18,982 bases of DNA from Actinomycetota bacterium (GTDB taxonomy: Bacteria > Actinomycetota > Acidimicrobiia > Acidimicrobiales > Ilumatobacteraceae), in contig WLKU01000012.1 in NCBI GenBank assembly GCA_009701105.1, positions 1-18,982 of the forward strand, given 5' to 3'. The notes under the pieces were generated by a model. The model made no database searches. It had not been told where the DNA came from and saw only the letters and a list, made by a program, of their open reading frames with translations. Shown piece after piece: positions 7,035 through 16,267 of this stretch. The position numbers and the translations under genes were made by a program. Numbering within the stretch: the first letter of the stretch is position 1; every line of letters starts with the position of its first letter.

Positions 7035-7266
7035 GCCCGATCTCATTTCGGTTCGCCTTGACACAACCACGCGACGAGCATTGATCAAGTTGCAACAAAT
7101 GGGCTTGTCACAATCCGATGCAATACGAATGGCGATACAAGATGCAGCATCGGCCTTGCGTGAACCAAAGAAGCTGGCCGCCGAAATGGCTGCACTGGAA
7201 GCCGACCCAACAGACAGAGCTGAAATGTTGCTGATAGCAAAATTCATGGAGGATCTCAGTGAATAG
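7033..7266 (+). CDS. Antitoxin, ribbon-helix-helix-like (type II TA)
   Basis: This 77-residue protein starts at ATG 7033. The N-terminal strand ISVRLDTTTRRAL, followed by the helices IKLQQMGLSQSDAIRMAIQDAA, fits a ribbon-helix-helix DNA-binding domain. The acidic C-terminus (EMAALEADPTDRAEML, then KFMEDLSE) is the usual toxin-neutralising tail. Its stop overlaps the toxin start by eight bases, a hallmark of coupled antitoxin-toxin pairs. A longer in-frame extension upstream only shadows the HNH gene and is rejected. The RHH call rests on pattern, not on a search. Confidence 0.75.
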   Translation: MPDLISVRLDTTTRRALIKLQQMGLSQSDAIRMAIQDAASALREPKKLAAEMAALEADPTDRAEMLLIAKFMEDLSE

Positions 7267-7576
7267 GGGTGATATCCATGTTTTCAATCCCCCGAAAAAT
7301 GGCAAGCATGAAATTCAAGGAAAACGATTTGCAGTCGTAATTCAGTCAGACAGCCTGGCAAATCGATCCGTGATCATCGTCGCTCCAACATCCCAAAGTG
7401 CTCGTGAGGCTTCAATCCGACCCGACATCCTTGTGCACCAGCAGTCGACCAAAGTACTTGTTGAACAAATGAGTGCAATTTCGATAGAACGTTTAGGCAA
7501 GAAGATTGGTCGCGTAGAAATTGACGAACAGTGGGCAATTGATGATGCGATCCAAGCAGTGCTAGGACTCAATTAA
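7259..7576 (+). CDS. MazF/PemK-like mRNA interferase toxin
   Basis: This 105-residue protein starts at GTG 7259, with GGAGG in the antitoxin gene just upstream. The order MNRGDIHVFNPP, then GKRFAVVIQSDSLANRSVIIVAPTSQ, then ILVHQQSTKVLVEQMSAISIERLGKKIG matches MazF/PemK. It includes the RGDI start strand and the LVEQM(S)AISIERL core that holds the catalytic and RNA-binding region. Such toxins cleave RNA under stress or after loss of the antitoxin gene. With the overlapping antitoxin gene it forms a complete and apparently intact module, which may also stabilise the accessory region against loss. Cleavage specificity cannot be read from sequence. Confidence 0.88.
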   Translation: MNRGDIHVFNPPKNGKHEIQGKRFAVVIQSDSLANRSVIIVAPTSQSAREASIRPDILVHQQSTKVLVEQMSAISIERLGKKIGRVEIDEQWAIDDAIQAVLGLN

Positions 7577-7589
7577 ACACCCATTGTGG

Positions 7590-7618
7590 TTGCAGTCGTG
7601 GGCAGACTTGGCTATGGT
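7590..7618 (+). promoter_or_regulatory. Weak candidate promoter for fbiC
   Basis: TTGCAG (7590-7595) and TATGGT (7613-7618) are spaced 17 bases apart in the only gap before fbiC. Both match the consensus poorly. Position is the main argument. Confidence 0.25.
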
Positions 7619-7662
7619 GGGGTTCGCACGACAATTACAGGAAACTTCGCCCCTCTAACACG

Positions 7663-10131
7663 GTGAAGCAACTTGGTCGGGCGCTGGCAATCCAACTTCA
7701 TTCAGGCCCACGGAGGGTTCAGTTGTCGATACATCAGCGCTTACTTGAAACACCCCTCGATCAGTTATTGACTGACGCGCGCGCGATTCGTGACCGTCAA
7801 TTTGGTAGTCGAGTTACATATTCGCCAAAAGTGTTCATTCCACTCACCATGTTGTGCCGCGACAAATGCGGCTACTGCACATTTGCGCAGCCACCAGCAC
7901 GACTTGAAAATCCGTATCTATCCGCCGATCAAGTGTTGGCAATTGCCAAGCAAGGCGCCAAATCCGGATGCCACGAAGCGCTCTTCACTTTGGGTGAGCG
8001 CCCAGAGTTGCGTTACGACGTAGCCGCCGAATGGCTGAAAGCAAACGGTTTCGACTCAACCGTGCACTACTTGCACGACATGGCAGCACTTGTGCTGAAA
8101 GAAACAGGTCTATTGCCGCATGCAAATGCCGGTGCGTTGTATAAAGACGAGTTGGCAATGTTGCGCAGCGTTTCGCCGTCGCAGGGCATGATGATCGAAT
8201 CGTTGCGCGACGACCTTGATTGTCATCGAGGTGCACCCGACAAAGTTCCACAACGCAGGCTCGACACGCTCGAGTGGGCTGGCGAACTCAAAATTCCATT
8301 CACTACTGGCATCTTGGTTGGCATCGGTGAAACTCGCGAAGACCGCATAAACGCGCTTGAAGCAATCGCTGCCTCACATGCTCGACACGGTCATGTGCAA
8401 GAAGTGATCGTCCAAAACTTTTTGCCAAAACCACGCACCGGCATGCAACACGAAGCACCTTGCCCGCAAGACGAATACTTGTGGTCGATCGCTGCTGCGC
8501 GCATCATCTTGCCTCCAAGCATTCACTTGCAAGCACCACCAAATTTAAGTGACGACTTTGGCATTCTGCTTGATGCCGGAATTGATGACTGGGGTGGTGT
8601 CTCACCAATCACAGCAGACCATGTCAACCCGGAACGCCCATGGCCAGCGCTTGACAAACTGCGCGTCGTCACCGAAGAGCGCGGCAAAGCACTTGCTCCA
8701 CGTCTCACTATTTATCCAGAGTTTGCAATCAACCCAACAGTGTGGGTGGATGAAGCGCTGCACTTCCCTATTCAAGATCGCAGTGATGCCGAGGGTTTAG
8801 GTCGCGATGACCCAGGTCAAGTGTGGCCAGAAAAAGTAACTGCAGCAGATGTAGTTCTCGACGGTGCCGAAGTTGTTTTGATTGGTCATCGCTCAACACA
8901 GTGGTACTCGGGTGCAAACAATCCGCCACCATCATTGATTGGTTTGCAACATGACGGCACACCTTTTGACGAGGTTGATATCGACCAATTGCGAGGCCCA
9001 ATTGCCGAGATCCTTCAAGGAGTCCGACTCGGACAGCGAATTAACGAAGCCGAGATTGTCACACTCTTTAGTGCTCGTGGTAAAGAAGTGCGCGCTATTG
9101 CAAGAGTTGCTGACGACTTGCGCAAACAAGTTGTAGGCGACGCCATCACGTGGGTGCACAACCGCAATATCAACTACACCAACGTGTGCACATTTAAGTG
9201 CAAGTTCTGCGGATTCTCTAAAGGTCCCCTCTCTCTCAACTTGCGAGGCACCCCGTATTTGCTCACGCTCGACGACATCGCCAATCGCGCACGCGAGGCA
9301 TGGGACTTAGGCGCAACCGAGGTCACGTTGCAGGGTGGCATTCACCCAGACTTTGACGGCGACTATTACATCGATGTCACGCGCGCAGTGAAAGAAGCAG
9401 TGCCCGACATGCATGTGCATGGTTTCACTGCACTCGAAGTCACCGAGGGTGCCAAGCGACTCGGCGAGCCGCTCTACAACTACATCATGCGACTTAAAGA
9501 AGCAGGTCTTGCATCACTGCCAGGTACTGCAGCCGAAATATTGGACGATGACATTCGCGCAATCTTGTGTCCAGACAAGATCAACACCGAAGAGTGGCTC
9601 GAGTGTCACCAAGTGGCCCATGAGGCTGGTTTGCGCTCCAACATCACCATCATGTTCGGATCTGTCGAACATCCACTCAGTTGGGCCAAGCACATCGTGC
9701 GCACTCGGGCATTACAAGCACAGACTGGCGGCTTCACCGAATTTGTCGGCTTGCCTTTCGTGCACATGGCATCGCCTATTTATTTGCAGCACAAATCGCG
9801 CCGCGGACCAACGTTTAGAGAAACACTATTGATGCACGCCATTGCACGCATCGCCTACCACGGCCTGATTGACAACATTCAGGTGTCGTGGACAAAGATC
9901 GGACCAATCGGTGCTGCACAATTGTTGCAAGCCGGCTGCAACGACATGGGTGGCACATTGATGAACGAAAACATCTCTCGTGCTGCAGGCGCAAGCCATG
10001 GTCAGGGCATGACCGAAGATGCGTTTCGCGCAATCACCGAGCCAATTGGTCGTTCACTCTTGCAACGCGACACAACATACGGTCGTCCCGACCGAGAGCC
10101 CGCACGTAAAGATGCAGTACTAGCTCACTAG
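7663..10131 (+). CDS. fbiC: FO synthase, fused CofG-CofH (F420 biosynthesis)
   Basis: This cytoplasmic enzyme has two radical-SAM halves. They join tyrosine to 5-amino-6-ribitylamino-uracil, a riboflavin-pathway intermediate, to give FO (7,8-didemethyl-8-hydroxy-5-deazariboflavin), the chromophore of coenzyme F420. The 822-residue length fits actinobacterial FbiC. The CofG half has C65, C69 and C72 (CRDKCGYC) and the CofH half has C509, C513 and C516 (CTFKCKFC), each binding a 4Fe-4S cluster and SAM. Later motifs include EVTLQGGIHPDFDGDYY and GTAAEILDD in the CofH half. GTG 7663 was kept as the start although no good ribosome site is seen. The 3' end overlaps the convergent ribF by 12 bases. 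ribE and ribF nearby handle related flavin chemistry, and the oxidoreductase at 15434-16228 may use the product. Confidence 0.96.
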   Translation: MKQLGRALAIQLHSGPRRVQLSIHQRLLETPLDQLLTDARAIRDRQFGSRVTYSPKVFIPLTMLCRDKCGYCTFAQPPARLENPYLSADQVLAIAKQGAKSGCHEALFTLGERPELRYDVAAEWLKANGFDSTVHYLHDMAALVLKETGLLPHANAGALYKDELAMLRSVSPSQGMMIESLRDDLDCHRGAPDKVPQRRLDTLEWAGELKIPFTTGILVGIGETREDRINALEAIAASHARHGHVQEVIVQNFLPKPRTGMQHEAPCPQDEYLWSIAAARIILPPSIHLQAPPNLSDDFGILLDAGIDDWGGVSPITADHVNPERPWPALDKLRVVTEERGKALAPRLTIYPEFAINPTVWVDEALHFPIQDRSDAEGLGRDDPGQVWPEKVTAADVVLDGAEVVLIGHRSTQWYSGANNPPPSLIGLQHDGTPFDEVDIDQLRGPIAEILQGVRLGQRINEAEIVTLFSARGKEVRAIARVADDLRKQVVGDAITWVHNRNINYTNVCTFKCKFCGFSKGPLSLNLRGTPYLLTLDDIANRAREAWDLGATEVTLQGGIHPDFDGDYYIDVTRAVKEAVPDMHVHGFTALEVTEGAKRLGEPLYNYIMRLKEAGLASLPGTAAEILDDDIRAILCPDKINTEEWLECHQVAHEAGLRSNITIMFGSVEHPLSWAKHIVRTRALQAQTGGFTEFVGLPFVHMASPIYLQHKSRRGPTFRETLLMHAIARIAYHGLIDNIQVSWTKIGPIGAAQLLQAGCNDMGGTLMNENISRAAGASHGQGMTEDAFRAITEPIGRSLLQRDTTYGRPDREPARKDAVLAH

Positions 10132-11055
10132 GCGCGCGGCAGCAACGTCGAGTTGCAACTGCGTCTTAATTGCTTCCAAGCCATCAAACTTTCGCTCGCT
10201 CCGTAAGAAGTGCTCAAACGTCACACTCACTTTTTGGCCATATAAGTCACCATCAAAGTCGAGAAGGTGTGCCTCGAGCAAAGAGTGGTCGGCATGCTCA
10301 AAAAAAGTTGGTCGACGACCGAGGTTGATCGCACACGCGTGCACGGAACCATCGTCACACTGAAATTTTCCTGCATACACACCATCGGCAGGTAAGCACA
10401 TTGCGTTTGGAACTTCGACGTTGGCCGTTGGAAATCCAATTATGCGACCACGTTTGTCGCCGTTGACAACAACGCCTCGCACCTCATAAGCACGTCCCAA
10501 AAGGTTCGTTGCAGTTTCCACCTGTCCACCGGCAAGTGCTCGGCGAATAGAAGTTGAGCTCACTGGCTCTTCCACCCCATCAGGGCGGGCAATCAACTTG
10601 ACTGGTTCGACTTGAAAATCAAATTGCTTGCCAAGTTCGCGCAGCATTGCAACATTGCCACCCCGATTGAAACCAAAATGAAAATCTTCACCCACTACTA
10701 CTACTTGGGCTCGTAAAGCATCCACAAGAACTCGCTTCACAAACAAGGCTGGGTCTTCGGTGGATCGCTCCCGGTTGAACTCAACAATCAAGGTGGCATC
10801 GATGCCCGTTTGTTGCAACAATTCGAGTTTCTGATCCAGATCGGTAAGCAACTTTGGTGCAGACTCTGGTCGCACAACCGATGCAGGGTGTTTATCAAAG
10901 GTGACAACAACGCTTTGGCAACCCAACTGCTGTGCTTCATTTCGTACTTGGCCGATCACAGCCTGATGACCACGATGCACACCGTCATACGCGCCGATGG
11001 TGACCACCGAACGCTTCGAGTTATCGCTCGGCTGATTATCGCGGATTACTTGCAT
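10120..11055 (-). CDS. ribF: Bifunctional riboflavin kinase / FAD synthetase
   Basis: This enzyme converts riboflavin to FMN and then to FAD using ATP. The 311-residue length is normal. The N-terminal adenylyltransferase domain shows GAYDGVHRGH (residues 21-30) and SSTSIRRAL (166-174). The C-terminal kinase domain shows GRIIGFPTAN (203-212), with PTAN the ATP/metal loop, and LLEAHLLDFDGDLYGQ with E261 as probable catalytic base. It starts at ATG 11055, six bases after truB, as the last gene of rbfA-truB-ribF. This order is conserved in many bacteria. Its 3' end overlaps fbiC on the other strand by 12 bases, leaving no room for a terminator between them. Confidence 0.96.
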   Translation of the reverse strand: MQVIRDNQPSDNSKRSVVTIGAYDGVHRGHQAVIGQVRNEAQQLGCQSVVVTFDKHPASVVRPESAPKLLTDLDQKLELLQQTGIDATLIVEFNRERSTEDPALFVKRVLVDALRAQVVVVGEDFHFGFNRGGNVAMLRELGKQFDFQVEPVKLIARPDGVEEPVSSTSIRRALAGGQVETATNLLGRAYEVRGVVVNGDKRGRIIGFPTANVEVPNAMCLPADGVYAGKFQCDDGSVHACAINLGRRPTFFEHADHSLLEAHLLDFDGDLYGQKVSVTFEHFLRSERKFDGLEAIKTQLQLDVAAARLVS

Positions 11056-11061
11056 GGCTTT

Positions 11062-11955
11062 TTACGCTATCGCTTCGGCTAAAACCACAGTGGGCTTGGC
11101 GCGCGTGACATCCACCTGGCCACGACTTTCGAACACGTCGTACACACCAAGCAACACCCCTTGCTCGTCCACAATTGCCCAGGGTGCACTTTCTTTCCAT
11201 GCAGGCAACACTCGCCCATGTCGCACCATGTCGGCAGTTGGGGCATCCACAACAATTTGAGTCATTGAGCGCAAAGCAGTTATCGGAGACAACAACACTG
11301 CAGATTCCGGCGAATGCGATTCGCCAATTGTGAAATCGCCAATAGATGTGCGCTTGAGGTTTCGCAAATGCGCGCCCCCTCCCAACAGTGTTCCAAGATC
11401 TGCTGCCAACGTGCGCACGTAGGTGCCAGATGAAACGTTGACGACGATGTGCACAACAAGTGGATCATCTGTTGGTTCCACATCAAATGAATGCACCGTC
11501 ACCGGCCGTGGTTTGCGCTCGATCTCTATACCTTCTCGGGCGAGTTCATGCAATCGCTTACCGTCGACACGAATCGCCGAAACCATCGGTGGTATCTGCA
11601 AAATATCACCAGTGAGTTTTTCGGCAGCAAGACGAATCTGCTCAATTGTTAATCCAGCCATGTGATGTCGAGCTGTTACTTCGCCTGCCGAGTCGAGCGT
11701 GTTGGTCTCTATCCCAAACACAACTTCGGCTTCGTACGTCTTATCCATACCACTCAAAAATTGCATCAACCTCGTCACGTAACCAACACCAACGAGCAAC
11801 ACACCTGTTGCATCTGGGTCAAGAGTGCCAGCGTGACCAATACGTCGCTCGCCCAAAATTTTACGCATCTGATTCACCACATCGTGACTGGTTACTCCTG
11901 CAGGTTTATTAATGATTGCCAGACCGTGCACGATTGGCGGGCGGCGGCGTGCCAC
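11062..11955 (-). CDS. truB: tRNA pseudouridine(55) synthase
   Basis: This enzyme isomerises U55 in the T-loop of tRNAs to pseudouridine. The 297-residue protein has INKPAGVTSHDVV (residues 15-27) and the catalytic motif GHAGTLDPDATGVL with D46 as nucleophile. SSGTYVRTLAADLG is the usual later motif that supports the active site. A C-terminal part of about 60 residues fits the TruB C-terminal (PUA-like) region. The GTG start lies two bases after the rbfA stop, so the genes are cotranslated. ribF follows closely. Confidence 0.96.
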   Translation of the reverse strand: MARRRPPIVHGLAIINKPAGVTSHDVVNQMRKILGERRIGHAGTLDPDATGVLLVGVGYVTRLMQFLSGMDKTYEAEVVFGIETNTLDSAGEVTARHHMAGLTIEQIRLAAEKLTGDILQIPPMVSAIRVDGKRLHELAREGIEIERKPRPVTVHSFDVEPTDDPLVVHIVVNVSSGTYVRTLAADLGTLLGGGAHLRNLKRTSIGDFTIGESHSPESAVLLSPITALRSMTQIVVDAPTADMVRHGRVLPAWKESAPWAIVDEQGVLLGVYDVFESRGQVDVTRAKPTVVLAEAIA

Positions 11956-11957
11956 GA

Positions 11958-12464
11958 CTACTCGCTGTCAAGATTGCGAGTGCGCATCGGGTCATTGCGC
12001 AATACTTCATCAATGCGAGCCGCAGCACGAATACCATCATCTGGTCGAAACTCAAGAATTGGCGTTCGTCGTGCATGAATCTGAGTTGCGATTGCTGATT
12101 GCAGTCGCTTGCGATTCTCATTCAACGCATCCAAGATTTGTTTGTCGCCCTCCTCGCCCTGCAACGAGTCGAAATACACAATTCCGCGATTCATTTCGGA
12201 ATCAACATCGATTGATGTCACCGTCACAAACGCGAGACGATCATCGTCAATACGCACGAGTTCTTCTGCAACGACTTCTCGCACTGTCTCACTAATGCGT
12301 GCTGCGCGCGGGTAACTGTGCTTGCGGCTATTTGCTCTACCGCCAGATTTGCCACCAGATTTGCCTGCCGATTTGCTGCGTGATTGACCGCCAGACTTAC
12401 CGCCAGATTGACCTTCACCGCCGCCGTCGCCACGACCGCCCGAACCACGTTCTCGTCTTGTCAT
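11958..12464 (-). CDS. rbfA: Ribosome-binding factor A with a Gly/Ser/Lys-rich N-terminal extension
   Basis: RbfA helps 30S subunit maturation at the 5' end of 16S rRNA. The core starts near residue 50 (YPRAARISETVREVVAEEL) and runs through LAFVTVTSIDVDSEMNRGIVYF to the final FRPDDGIRAAARIDEVLR, the usual KH-type fold. The protein is 168 residues against about 120-130 for typical RbfA. The extra part is residues 1 to about 48, a disordered, basic stretch with repeated KSGG/AGKSGG units. The start is well supported: AGGA lies five bases before ATG 12464, and no start codon lies between it and the core. It is first in rbfA-truB-ribF; nusA and infB, the usual upstream partners, are replaced by a divergent leuS. 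Confidence 0.93.
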   Translation of the reverse strand: MTRRERGSGGRGDGGGEGQSGGKSGGQSRSKSAGKSGGKSGGRANSRKHSYPRAARISETVREVVAEELVRIDDDRLAFVTVTSIDVDSEMNRGIVYFDSLQGEEGDKQILDALNENRKRLQSAIATQIHARRTPILEFRPDDGIRAAARIDEVLRNDPMRTRNLDSE

Positions 12465-12489
12465 CGTGATCCTGCCTTTTGCCTCTCCA

Positions 12490-12517
12490 TTGAAACCATG
12501 CTTCGCTCATCTACGAT
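12490..12517 (+). promoter_or_regulatory. Predicted leuS promoter in the 62-base divergent gap
   Basis: TTGAAA (12490-12495) and TACGAT (12512-12517) are spaced 16 bases apart. Predicted transcription would start only three or four bases before the leuS ATG, almost leaderless. That sits oddly with GGAGG at 12520-12524, so another promoter may exist. Confidence 0.35.
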
Positions 12518-12526
12518 ACGGAGGCG

Positions 12527-15433
12527 ATGTCTGCAAAACCCCCAGCCCCAAACGAGCCTCGATCCGCCAATAGTGCGATTACGGGCAATGACCCAACCAC
12601 CAAAACTCCCGTATTTCGTTACACCGCCGCGTTGGCAACACAGGTTGAGACCAAGTGGCAAGACATTTGGGAGCGCGAGGGCACTTTTGAAGCACCAAAC
12701 CCAGCCGGTCCACTATCCCAACCCGACAAGGTTGCAGGTCGCGACAAATTATTTGTTCTCGACATGTTTCCATACCCATCGGGCGCCGGCCTGCACGTTG
12801 GTCACCCCCTCGGCTACATCGCCACCGATGTTTTTGCGCGCTACAAACGCATGGACGGATTCAATGTCTTGCATGCACTTGGCTATGACAGTTTTGGATT
12901 GCCAGCCGAACAACACGCAATCGTTACCGGCATTCACCCGCGCATCAACACCGAATCAAACATCGCAAACATGCGTCGTCAATTGCGACGCCTCGGCCTT
13001 GGTCATGATGCACGACGCAGTGTCTCGACAACAGACGAGTCGTTTTACAAATGGACACAATGGATCTTTTTACAGATTTTTAATTCGTGGTACGACGAAA
13101 CTCTCCATCGTGCACGACCAATCGCCGAACTTGTGGCCGAATTTGAAAGTGGTAAGCGCGCAACGGGTTCGCTTGCGTGGTCAGAGCTCAGCAAAGTTGC
13201 ACAACAAGAATTGATCAGTCAATACAGGCTCGTCTATTTGTCGGACGCACCTGTCAATTGGTGTCCAGGGCTTGGCACGATTCTTGCAAACGAAGAAGTC
13301 ACTGCAGAAGGTCGAAGCGACATCGGCAACTACCCCGTGTTTAAACGTAACATGCGTCAGTGGACAATGCGCATCACCAAATACGCAGATCGCTTGCTTG
13401 AAGATCTTGATCGCCTTGACTGGCCAGAACCAATCAAATTGATGCAACGCAATTGGATTGGTCGCAGTGTTGGAGCAAAGGTTCTCTTCGCATCGACTGC
13501 TGGAACAATCGAGATCTTCACCACGCGTCCCGACACATTATTTGGCGCAACATTTATGGTGCTGTCTCCAGAGCACCCGATGGTTGATGCACTGACAACT
13601 TCCGATCAAAAGAAATCTGTTGATGCATATCGCGCAGCGACTGCAGCAATGCAAGACGAAGACCGTCGAGACGAAACGCGTGTCAAGACTGGTGCATTCA
13701 CGGGCACTTTTGCCACCAACCCAATCAATGGCGCAAAGATTCCAGTGTGGATTGCTGACTACGTACTGATGGGCTACGGAACTGGCGCAATCATGGCTGT
13801 GCCTTCCGGCGACCAACGCGACTTTGATTTTGCTCGCAAGTACGACCTGCCAATTGTGGCAACGCAGATGCCTAATGATGAGTGGTTCACATCTCGCGAT
13901 ATTGCAATTTCGGATGACTGCAGCACCTGGCCGCAGGCTTTTGTTGGCGAAGGTACATACATCAACTCTAAAAATGATTCGTTAACCCTCAATGGCGAGC
14001 GCACGATTGAAGAAGCAACGCTGCTGGCAAACACGTGGCTTGAAGCGAACAAATGTGGCGCGAGTGCTGTCACCTACCGCCTGCGCGATTGGCTATTTTC
14101 ACGTCAGCGCTATTGGGGCGAGCCGTTTCCAATTGTGTACGACGGGGACGATCAGCCAATTGCAGTTCCTACACATTTGTTGCCAATCAAACTTCCAGAA
14201 CTCGCCGATTTCAAACCTCAAACACTCGATCCGAACGACCAGACCTCCGATCCAATTCCACCTCTCGCACGAGTTGGCGACTGGGTCAACGTCACTCTCG
14301 ACTTGGGTGACGGGCCACGCCAATACCGTCGCGAAGTCAACGTCATGCCGCAATGGGCAGGCTCGTGTTGGTACGAATTGCGATACCTCGACCCCACAAA
14401 CTCCGAAGCGTTCATTGACAAAGACGTTGAGAAATATTGGATGGGACCGAAACATGATGGTCACACCGGCGGTGTGGACCTCTATGTAGGTGGAGTCGAG
14501 CACGCAGTGCTGCACTTGCTCTACAGCCGCTTCTGGCACAAAGTGTTGTTTGATCTTGGCCATGTGTCGAGCCTCGAGCCATTCCATCGTTTGTTCAATC
14601 AGGGCTACATCCAGGCATACGCATATCGCGATGATCGCGGACAGACCGTGCCCGCCACTGAAGTCACCGAGGTCGGTGGTGCTGGAAGTAATCAATATGA
14701 ATGGAACGGCGAAAAGGTAAAGCGCGAATACGGCAAGATGGGCAAGAGCCTTAAAAATATTGTTACGCCAGACGAAATGTATGACGAGTTTGGTGCAGAC
14801 ACATTCCGGCTCTACGAGATGTCAACTGGACCACTCGAAGCAAGCCGCCCTTGGAACACTCGCGATGTTGTGGGCATGCAACGCTTCTTGCAGCGCGTAT
14901 GGCGCAATATGGTCGACGAGGACACCGGTGAGTTGCATGTAAGCGATGACGCAGCACCACTTGCATTGCAACGCGAGCTGCACAAAGCAATACATGGTGT
15001 TGGCAATGATCTTGAGCACCTGCGATTCAATACCGCTATTTCCAAGTTGATCGAACTCAATAATGCGCTGACCATTCATGTCAACGAGGCCGGCTCTACG
15101 CCGCGCGAAGTTGCAGTGCAGATGACACAAATGCTTTCACCACTGTGTCCTCACATGGCCGAAGAGATCTGGCAGCGACTTGGCCGCACCGAGTCACTGA
15201 CGTACATGCCGTTTCCAAAAGCCGATCCGCAAATGCTGGTGCACGACACCATCGAGATTCCGGTTCAAGTCAACGGCAAAATGCGCGCCAAGTTGTCGGT
15301 TGCGGCCGATGTTTCGGATGACGAATTGCGATCGCTTGCCATGGCCGACGAAAAAGTGGTGCAGATGCTCGCTGGTGCAACACCGAGCAAGATCATCGTC
15401 GTGCCGAAGCGCCTCGTCAATATTGTTTTATAA
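12527..15433 (+). CDS. leuS: Leucyl-tRNA synthetase
   Basis: This class I synthetase charges tRNA-Leu. The 968-residue protein has a non-conserved Pro/Asn/Thr-rich N-terminus of about 28 residues before the catalytic fold. HVGH (residues 90-93, in [14 protein letters not shown]) is the HIGH motif. KMGKS (residues 737-741) is the KMSKS loop, with Gly in place of Ser. The CP1 editing domain lies between ([20 protein letters not shown]), followed by the leucine-specific region with [20 protein letters not shown] and a C-terminal tRNA-binding part ([15 protein letters not shown]). ATG 12527 has GGAGG only two bases upstream, which is close. It is divergent from rbfA, and its stop directly abuts that of the convergent oxidoreductase gene. 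Confidence 0.97.
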   Translation: MSAKPPAPNEPRSANSAITGNDPTTKTPVFRYTAALATQVETKWQDIWEREGTFEAPNPAGPLSQPDKVAGRDKLFVLDMFPYPSGAGLHVGHPLGYIATDVFARYKRMDGFNVLHALGYDSFGLPAEQHAIVTGIHPRINTESNIANMRRQLRRLGLGHDARRSVSTTDESFYKWTQWIFLQIFNSWYDETLHRARPIAELVAEFESGKRATGSLAWSELSKVAQQELISQYRLVYLSDAPVNWCPGLGTILANEEVTAEGRSDIGNYPVFKRNMRQWTMRITKYADRLLEDLDRLDWPEPIKLMQRNWIGRSVGAKVLFASTAGTIEIFTTRPDTLFGATFMVLSPEHPMVDALTTSDQKKSVDAYRAATAAMQDEDRRDETRVKTGAFTGTFATNPINGAKIPVWIADYVLMGYGTGAIMAVPSGDQRDFDFARKYDLPIVATQMPNDEWFTSRDIAISDDCSTWPQAFVGEGTYINSKNDSLTLNGERTIEEATLLANTWLEANKCGASAVTYRLRDWLFSRQRYWGEPFPIVYDGDDQPIAVPTHLLPIKLPELADFKPQTLDPNDQTSDPIPPLARVGDWVNVTLDLGDGPRQYRREVNVMPQWAGSCWYELRYLDPTNSEAFIDKDVEKYWMGPKHDGHTGGVDLYVGGVEHAVLHLLYSRFWHKVLFDLGHVSSLEPFHRLFNQGYIQAYAYRDDRGQTVPATEVTEVGGAGSNQYEWNGEKVKREYGKMGKSLKNIVTPDEMYDEFGADTFRLYEMSTGPLEASRPWNTRDVVGMQRFLQRVWRNMVDEDTGELHVSDDAAPLALQRELHKAIHGVGNDLEHLRFNTAISKLIELNNALTIHVNEAGSTPREVAVQMTQMLSPLCPHMAEEIWQRLGRTESLTYMPFPKADPQMLVHDTIEIPVQVNGKMRAKLSVAADVSDDELRSLAMADEKVVQMLAGATPSKIIVVPKRLVNIVL

Positions 15434-16228
15434 CTAGCGTTTTATAGCAAGTCGTTTTGCGTCGGGCACGCCACGCATCAACAAAATAATTTTGTTCACA
15501 CCCTCGTTTGCCAGTTCTTGACAAACAGTGGAAGTTGGATCTAACAACGCCTCGTCAAACCAGTCCCACACCGAGACGATGAAGTCAGACTTGCCAGCTG
15601 CTGTCGCGGCGTCTTGCGCGACTCTCAAAATCTCGGCGCGCTGCGGATGACTTGCCCGAATGTTGATGCCATCCGTCCGCATTCCGGCAATCCGAGCAAG
15701 CGCCATGCTGTTCACTCCAACAATTCTTGGTGGCAACTTGCATGGCATCTCAAATGTCGCAAACTTCTCGTCACGAGTTGGCGACCATATCTCGTCCAAC
15801 ACATCGAGCGTGTGCTCAAGCTTCGCATGACGCTCGCTCATGGTCGCTGGAAGCGTGATTCCGAGAGCCAGTTGCTCTGCAGCAAATATGCTCGCTGGCG
15901 ATGCACCCGCACCGAGACCAAGTAACAATCGTCCGCCAGAAATGTTTTGCACTGTGGCCGCAGAACTTGCAAGCACACCTGGGTGCCTGTTGCCAACATT
16001 GGCAACAAGGGGTCCAATGCTGATCGTTGAAGTAATTGCAGCCAAGGCGCCAAGCAAAGTGAAGCACTCTGGCATAGAAGGCGCATTCATGACTTGACCC
16101 GACAAATGATCAGCAACCCACAATGTTGAATAATTATTTTTTTCAGCGATCAGCGCAATTTCAACCAATTGTGCCCACGAACATTGGCCTTGGTTGACTT
16201 GTAAATCGATACTTAATTCATTAATCAC
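15434..16228 (-). CDS. LLM-class (luciferase-fold) flavin- or F420-dependent oxidoreductase
   Basis: This is a 264-residue single-domain protein of the bacterial luciferase-like superfamily, which uses FMN or F420 for oxidation or reduction of small molecules. Evidence includes the TIM-barrel order IALIAEKNNYSTLWVADHL, then ISIGPLVANVGNRHPGVLASSAATVQNISGGRLLLGLGAG, which is the classic LLM core. It is shorter than many members (300-350 residues). An F420 role is inferred because fbiC is close by and such proteins are often F420-dependent in actinobacteria. GTG 16228 was taken as start. It diverges from the PhyH-family gene across a 39-base gap, so both may be co-regulated. Its stop lies right against that of leuS. 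Confidence 0.85.
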   Translation of the reverse strand: MINELSIDLQVNQGQCSWAQLVEIALIAEKNNYSTLWVADHLSGQVMNAPSMPECFTLLGALAAITSTISIGPLVANVGNRHPGVLASSAATVQNISGGRLLLGLGAGASPASIFAAEQLALGITLPATMSERHAKLEHTLDVLDEIWSPTRDEKFATFEMPCKLPPRIVGVNSMALARIAGMRTDGINIRASHPQRAEILRVAQDAATAAGKSDFIVSVWDWFDEALLDPTSTVCQELANEGVNKIILLMRGVPDAKRLAIKR

Positions 16229-16236
16229 AGTGAATT
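16215..16236. promoter_or_regulatory. Inverted repeat in the divergent region of the LLM and PhyH-family genes
   Basis: AATTCA (16215-16220) and TGAATT (16231-16236) have a 10-base spacer. It could be a shared operator of the divergent genes, but the arms are short and AT-rich, and the left arm lies within the LLM coding start. Confidence 0.25.
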
Positions 16237-16267
16237 GAGTATTACATCACAGGAGTAGAATTAACAC

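Noticed and set aside
12330..12450. CRISPR-like or other non-coding repeat in the rbfA start
   Set aside because: The repeats are short in-frame Gly/Ser/Lys codons within an expressed gene, without spacers.
14735..14749. KMGKS in place of KMSKS in leuS as a defect
   Set aside because: From memory, this variant is common in actinobacterial leucyl-tRNA synthetases, and the Lys residues are kept.
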